Positions 20,686 to 24,652 of a stretch of DNA of 24,652 nt are shown piece after piece (the first letter of the stretch is position 1; every line of letters begins with the position of its first letter). The notes under the pieces were generated by a model, which was not told the origin of the DNA, did not search any database, and was given only the letters and a program-made list of their open reading frames with translations. The position numbers and the translations under genes are program-made. The stretch lies in IMG/VR virus record IMGVR_UViG_3300033993_000734, positions 1 through 24,652 of that record. One strand, given 5' to 3'. The stretch comes from a virus.

Positions 20686-20983
20686 TATAGAGCATTATTT
20701 TTCAGAGAACCTATACGCTAAAGAAGTAAGTTTAGATGCAGGTGCAATTGCAGTACAACATAAACATAAGTTTGACCATTTATCTATTTTAGCTAAAGGT
20801 AAAGTAATTGTTTTATTTGAAGATGATGCTGATGAATATACTGCGCCAGCTTGCATTAACATTGTTAAAGGCGTAGATCACGCCATTAAAGCTTTAGAAG
20901 ATAGTGTATGGTATTGTGTACACGCAACTGACGAGACTGACGCTACTAAAGTAGACGAAGTTCTTATTCAAGAAGGAGAATAA
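20678..20983 (+). CDS. Cupin-fold small protein, 101 aa
   Basis: Residues 22-85 have a cupin pattern: H28, H30 and H34 in VQHKHKFDHLSILAKGKV, then a second motif with H68 (IVKGVDHAI) and strands VWYCVHATD. This would bind a metal ion. Small cupin proteins occur in the tail/ejection module of several podovirus groups; the role is unknown, an assembly factor or virion protein being likely. The start overlaps the nozzle gene end by 8 bases. The classic Glu of cupin motif 1 is not in its place. Confidence 0.7.
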   Translation: MSNIEHYFSENLYAKEVSLDAGAIAVQHKHKFDHLSILAKGKVIVLFEDDADEYTAPACINIVKGVDHAIKALEDSVWYCVHATDETDATKVDEVLIQEGE

Positions 20984-20984
20984 T

Positions 20985-21395
20985 ATGCCAGTCTTTTGGG
21001 TAATTGCCGCAGCTACTGCTGCATCTGCTTATAGTAGTTATAAAGCCGGAGAAGCACAGCAAGATCAATATGCTGCTGAAGCTCGTAAAGCTGAGATTCA
21101 AAACATTCGTAGTGTGCGTCAACAAATTCGTGAAGCACGTATGGCACAAGCATCTATGACTAACGTAGCCGCACAGACAGGTGGTATGGGTGGTAGTGCT
21201 CTTGCAGGAGGTATATCTAGTGTGGGTAGTCAACTTGCAGGTAATTTAAGTTACATGTCTGACATTGCAGATCAAAATACTGCCATTACTAATGCCGCTA
21301 TAAGTGCATCTCAATACCAAACTACAGCTACTATATTTGGTGCAATAGGTAGTGTAGCAGGTACATACGGTAAAGCCACTGGTAAAATGAAATAA
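20985..21395 (+). CDS. Internal virion (ejection) protein, gp14-like, 136 aa
   Basis: Small ejection protein that would leave the head first and enter the host envelope. The N terminus FWVIAAATAASAYSSYKAGE followed by AQQDQYAAEARKAEIQNIRSV and then a Gly/Ala-rich stretch TGGMGGSALAGGISSVGSQLAGN, plus a C-terminal hydrophobic ATIFGAIGSVAGTYGKA, fits gp14-like core proteins. A strong AGAAGGAGAA ribosome site lies upstream and the start is one base after the previous stop. It stands immediately before the giant ejection protein. Confidence 0.75.
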   Translation: MPVFWVIAAATAASAYSSYKAGEAQQDQYAAEARKAEIQNIRSVRQQIREARMAQASMTNVAAQTGGMGGSALAGGISSVGSQLAGNLSYMSDIADQNTAITNAAISASQYQTTATIFGAIGSVAGTYGKATGKMK

Positions 21396-21407
21396 AGGTA
21401 CAATATA

Positions 21408-24400
21408 ATGGCATTATACGAAGAAGATGGTGTAATACAACCTGAAAATAGTTTGTACACTGCCGAAGATACCGTACCTGTTCCTGATACAAATGTAGGT
21501 AACTACTCTGTATTAAAAGGTATTGCTGCATTTGCAACTGGTGAAGTGTCTGTACCAGACAGTATTAATTTTAATCACTTTGTAGATGAAAACTGGCGTA
21601 AAACTGTACCTGAACAAAATACCATTGATCGTAGTTTAGCTGCTAAAGCTGCTAATGAAGGTAATGTAAATATTGTTCAACAGACATTAGATAGTGTTGC
21701 TGCACGTAATAAAATGTATGGGGAACTCAGTACTAATAACGCTAATGAAGTACGTGCTAAACTTAAAGAGTTAACTAACCAAGCAGTAGAAACAACTGCT
21801 GTACGTAATCCTTCTGTATTATTTAATAATACTCCTGATGAAATTAACGAGTCTACTGCTCGTATCTCTAGCCGCCTTAGTGCGGCTGCTACGCTTGATA
21901 AAGCCATTCAAGATGGTAAGAGTTGGTCTAGTGTAGGTTTAGGTTTCTTGTATGAGTTTACACCAATGGCGGCTGAACAAGGTGCTGCTATTGATAGAGT
22001 TGCTATTAAGTATGGTGTACCTGCTGATGCCATTAGTCGTGCTACAGGTAGATCACAAACTAAAAGTTATTTGCAAGCTGCATTTAATGGTCAACCAGAA
22101 GAAGAAAAAGGTGAGTGGTTAAGTAATCTTTACAAAGATTTAAAAGATAGTTGGCTAATTACAGATTGGCAAGCTGCACTACTCATTCAAGAAGTTGCTA
22201 CCAACGAAGAACAATCATGGGATGGCTTATCTGATTGGTTAGATAGACTTGGTGTAGTAGGTGCTGCATTATCTGGTGGGGCTGCTATTTTTAAATCAGC
22301 TAAGTTATTTAAAAGTGCTAACGCTATTAATAACGTAGAGCGTACACTAGCTGCATCGGGTGGTAAAAATGCAATTATGGCTGCAGAGACAGCTAAGATT
22401 GCTACACAAGTAGCTAACAAACAACGTCTACAAGCCGTAGGTGTAGTGGCTGGTGAACTCACTGGTATTACTACAGCTATTGACTTAAGTAAACTAGTGA
22501 CAATGAATGCCGCTAAAGTATTACCTGATGTAATTACAACTGCGGCTGATGACTTACAAAAGACTATTCGTGCTCCTGTAGAAAAACTTATTGCAGAATT
22601 ACAAGATGTAATTTCTGCTAAAGGTGTACGTGCATCTGAAGCTGCTATAGAATTAGAGAATTTACAACGTATTTATTCTAAGGCTAACAATCCTAATATC
22701 CATTCTCTAGATAATTTTACATTGTCTGAGGATGGTTTAGTCATTACTGGTAAAGTATTTTATAAACCAGACACATCAACTAGTTTCTTAACTAAAGAGG
22801 CCGCAGAAGCATACATTAAAGTTTCTGATCCTACTGGTTCTATTAATATGAAGGTAGTGCCAGATACTACCAACACTGGCTTCTTGGTTGAAGAGAGTGT
22901 TAAGACAGATTTGCAACTTCGTAAAGCTGCATTAGAAGCACAAATCTTAGAAGAAGTTGGTAAGTCTAAAGTAAAGAAAACTACTAAGAAAGCAGTTACA
23001 GAAGCAGAAGTTCCACCATTGGAACGTGCTCCTGCGCCTAAGTCATTAACAGATAGTAAGCCTCGTTATAAAACATCCATGTTGTCTTTTGAAGATGATG
23101 TGGATAAAGCCGCCTATCAAATAGGTAGCAAGACCGCTACTAGTAAGAGTGATAAAGAGATTAAAACTTGGTTACAAAGTGTAACTGGTTGGGATGATTC
23201 AACTATTGCAGGACATGCACAATCTGTGCGTGACTACATTAAGGCTAATGAAACAGTGGTTGATGAAGCTGGTAACATTCGTGTTGCTAGTCAAGTTCCT
23301 GTAAGTAGACCAACTACTCTATCTCAAGCAAGTTTCAATCAATCGTTTACCGCCTTACAAAGTGCACCTAAAACAATTACTGTTGGCAACATCACAATGT
23401 CTGATGGTGTTAAGAAAGCATTTGTTGTTGAGTTTGTAACCAAGCTTGGTAAGAGTTTGGGTATGGAAAACCGTAAACTTGTAGTCATGGACTACGAGGA
23501 TATGGTTAAGAGTAAAGACCCAACTGTACGTAGTTTAGTAGCACACATTAAACAAAAGCATACGTCTTCAGGTGCTGTACATTATGACTATGGTAATGGA
23601 CAATCGTTCATTGTAATGCGTAGAGGCACTGATACATCTCCTATATCTTTACGCAGATATATGGAGAACTTTGCACATGAGTATGGTCATGCATTTGAAG
23701 CAGAGTTTGCTACTAAATACTTTGGCATTATTAATAGCAGTTTTAATAAATGGCTACGTGCTAAGAACATTAAGTTTAAAGGTGATGGAATTAATAAATC
23801 CATTACTGATGCATTTCCACCTGAAGCACTGTTAGAATACCGTTCAATTATGAATGCAGAAGACTTAGTGGTCAACTGGATTGATAAATGGGCTGGTGGT
23901 AATGTTGGTGTGTACCAAGCATATGAATCACAAATTCACAAGTGGGCATCTAGCTACAGTGAATTCTTTGCTGAGAACTTTGCTAAGTGGGCGTTTACAG
24001 ACGAGATACCTACTACTATACTAGGACAGACATTTAAGAAGCTTGTAGACGGTTTTAAGCTCATTATAAGCGAAGTTACAGGTAGACTAACAGCGTTAGG
24101 AATGAGTGCTGATGTAGGCAAAGTGGACAAGAACATTGCCACTATGCTTAACACCCACATCAAACAACTACAAGATGAAGTGGTTGAAGGTAATGCTACA
24201 ATGAATATGATTGCTTCTGAAAGCAAACGTATTAAACCTTCATTGGCTACGTTACAAAAAGAACTAGATGTAGTTAGTGATGAACTTGCCGCTATTGAAG
24301 ATGCTGAAAAGGGTTTAAAGACAGGTTGGTTAGTTGAGCAGCCTATCAATAAAACTCTTGATTATTCAATTGTAGGTAAATACTCTGATAGTGATATTAA

Positions 24401-24652
24401 TAGCGCAGCACGTTTTGCTATGGGTGATTGGGCATTGTCTACATCTAGTGAATTATATTCACAACGAGTAGTTGGCATTAATCAAAGCAGTCGCTACCAA
24501 AAGTTGTTAACTAACTTTGTACGTCCATCTATCGAGAAGCTTAGCAAAGCTGAGATGGTTGCACTTAATGATGCATTAGTAATTGGCGATAAAGAAGGTA
24601 AACTATTTACTGAACACGAACTTGCTGGTCAAGGACTGTCATCAAATGCTCG
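21408..24652 (+). CDS. Giant ejection protein with HEYGH zincin motif, 3' end cut
   Basis: Open frame from ATG 21408 (AAGG upstream) to the window edge, 1081 codons with no stop. Place and size match the large internal virion protein of T7-like phages. Visible parts: N-terminal helical region; a small hydrophobic segment near 281-298 (VVGAALSGGAAIF); coiled-coil stretches; and a basic linker (about 520-545, KSKVKKTTKKAV). A metallopeptidase-like region follows, with H757-E758-Y759-G760-H761 in FAHEYGHAFEAEF and a second acidic element S851-EFFAE-856 about 95 residues later, as expected for the third zinc ligand of gluzincins. Helices follow to the edge. It may open host envelope layers or act on host proteins after ejection. 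The part with other domains may lie beyond the window. Confidence 0.8.
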   Translation, partial: MALYEEDGVIQPENSLYTAEDTVPVPDTNVGNYSVLKGIAAFATGEVSVPDSINFNHFVDENWRKTVPEQNTIDRSLAAKAANEGNVNIVQQTLDSVAARNKMYGELSTNNANEVRAKLKELTNQAVETTAVRNPSVLFNNTPDEINESTARISSRLSAAATLDKAIQDGKSWSSVGLGFLYEFTPMAAEQGAAIDRVAIKYGVPADAISRATGRSQTKSYLQAAFNGQPEEEKGEWLSNLYKDLKDSWLITDWQAALLIQEVATNEEQSWDGLSDWLDRLGVVGAALSGGAAIFKSAKLFKSANAINNVERTLAASGGKNAIMAAETAKIATQVANKQRLQAVGVVAGELTGITTAIDLSKLVTMNAAKVLPDVITTAADDLQKTIRAPVEKLIAELQDVISAKGVRASEAAIELENLQRIYSKANNPNIHSLDNFTLSEDGLVITGKVFYKPDTSTSFLTKEAAEAYIKVSDPTGSINMKVVPDTTNTGFLVEESVKTDLQLRKAALEAQILEEVGKSKVKKTTKKAVTEAEVPPLERAPAPKSLTDSKPRYKTSMLSFEDDVDKAAYQIGSKTATSKSDKEIKTWLQSVTGWDDSTIAGHAQSVRDYIKANETVVDEAGNIRVASQVPVSRPTTLSQASFNQSFTALQSAPKTITVGNITMSDGVKKAFVVEFVTKLGKSLGMENRKLVVMDYEDMVKSKDPTVRSLVAHIKQKHTSSGAVHYDYGNGQSFIVMRRGTDTSPISLRRYMENFAHEYGHAFEAEFATKYFGIINSSFNKWLRAKNIKFKGDGINKSITDAFPPEALLEYRSIMNAEDLVVNWIDKWAGGNVGVYQAYESQIHKWASSYSEFFAENFAKWAFTDEIPTTILGQTFKKLVDGFKLIISEVTGRLTALGMSADVGKVDKNIATMLNTHIKQLQDEVVEGNATMNMIASESKRIKPSLATLQKELDVVSDELAAIEDAEKGLKTGWLVEQPINKTLDYSIVGKYSDSDINSAARFAMGDWALSTSSELYSQRVVGINQSSRYQKLLTNFVRPSIEKLSKAEMVALNDALVIGDKEGKLFTEHELAGQGLSSNA

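Noticed and set aside
23954-24349. 131-aa reverse frame inside the giant ejection gene.
   Set aside because: Antisense shadow; the forward frame is open throughout and has the zincin motif.

Overview
The window is the structural half of a tailed bacteriophage genome, very probably a short-tailed (podovirus) phage with a T7-like late module. The evidence is the gene order small terminase, large terminase, portal, scaffold, major capsid, decoration proteins, tail tubular A-like adaptor, tail tubular B-like nozzle, and ejection (internal virion) proteins. There is no tail tube, tape measure or sheath gene. The DNA is AT-rich, genes are packed with ATGA/TAATG stop-start overlaps, and lysis uses a 3-TM holin and an M15 peptidase, which points to a Gram-negative host. 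The mix of small accessory proteins resembles aquatic proteobacterial phages, but the host cannot be fixed from this sequence. No RNA polymerase, DNA polymerase or integrase is present, so replication genes, if any, lie outside, probably to the left.

Layout. Positions 1-1175 hold a leftward operon of small genes. It includes an unlisted 27-aa one-TM micro-ORF and the first codons of a gene that leaves the window. Positions 1176-2410 are a 1.2 kb non-coding divergent control region. It holds four near-identical leftward promoter-like repeats, a 54-bp perfectly alternating purine-pyrimidine tract, about 220 bp of almost pure A+T, a pair of operator-like direct repeats and three G-quadruplex-type sequences. 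Positions 2411-6732 encode three tail spike/fibre proteins, followed by two small conserved proteins (6745-7272). Positions 7280-8895 are the lysis cassette. Positions 8897-10773 hold small lysine-rich genes, the small terminase and an HNH-like protein. Positions 10773-16140 carry large terminase, portal, a small AT-rich moron-like gene, scaffold and capsid, ending in a strong terminator. Positions 16203-18463 carry decoration/fibre proteins and the tail adaptor. Positions 18463-24652 carry the tail nozzle, a cupin-like protein, a gp14-like ejection protein and a giant ejection protein that is cut by the window end and contains an HEYGH zincin motif.

How it works together. Terminase packages DNA through the portal into a capsid built on the scaffold. 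Tail tubular proteins close the head and carry the spikes. The ejection proteins would enter the host with the DNA. The holin/peptidase cassette releases progeny. The control region probably directs early leftward and late rightward transcription.

The most unusual signals are: (i) the 12-bp palindrome GTTACTAGTAAC, dispersed but concentrated at roughly 250-340 bp intervals in the left 1.9 kb; (ii) the four-copy promoter/iteron array; (iii) a promoter with a 20-bp spacer filled by a perfect dyad in front of the moron; and (iv) the zincin motif in the ejection protein.
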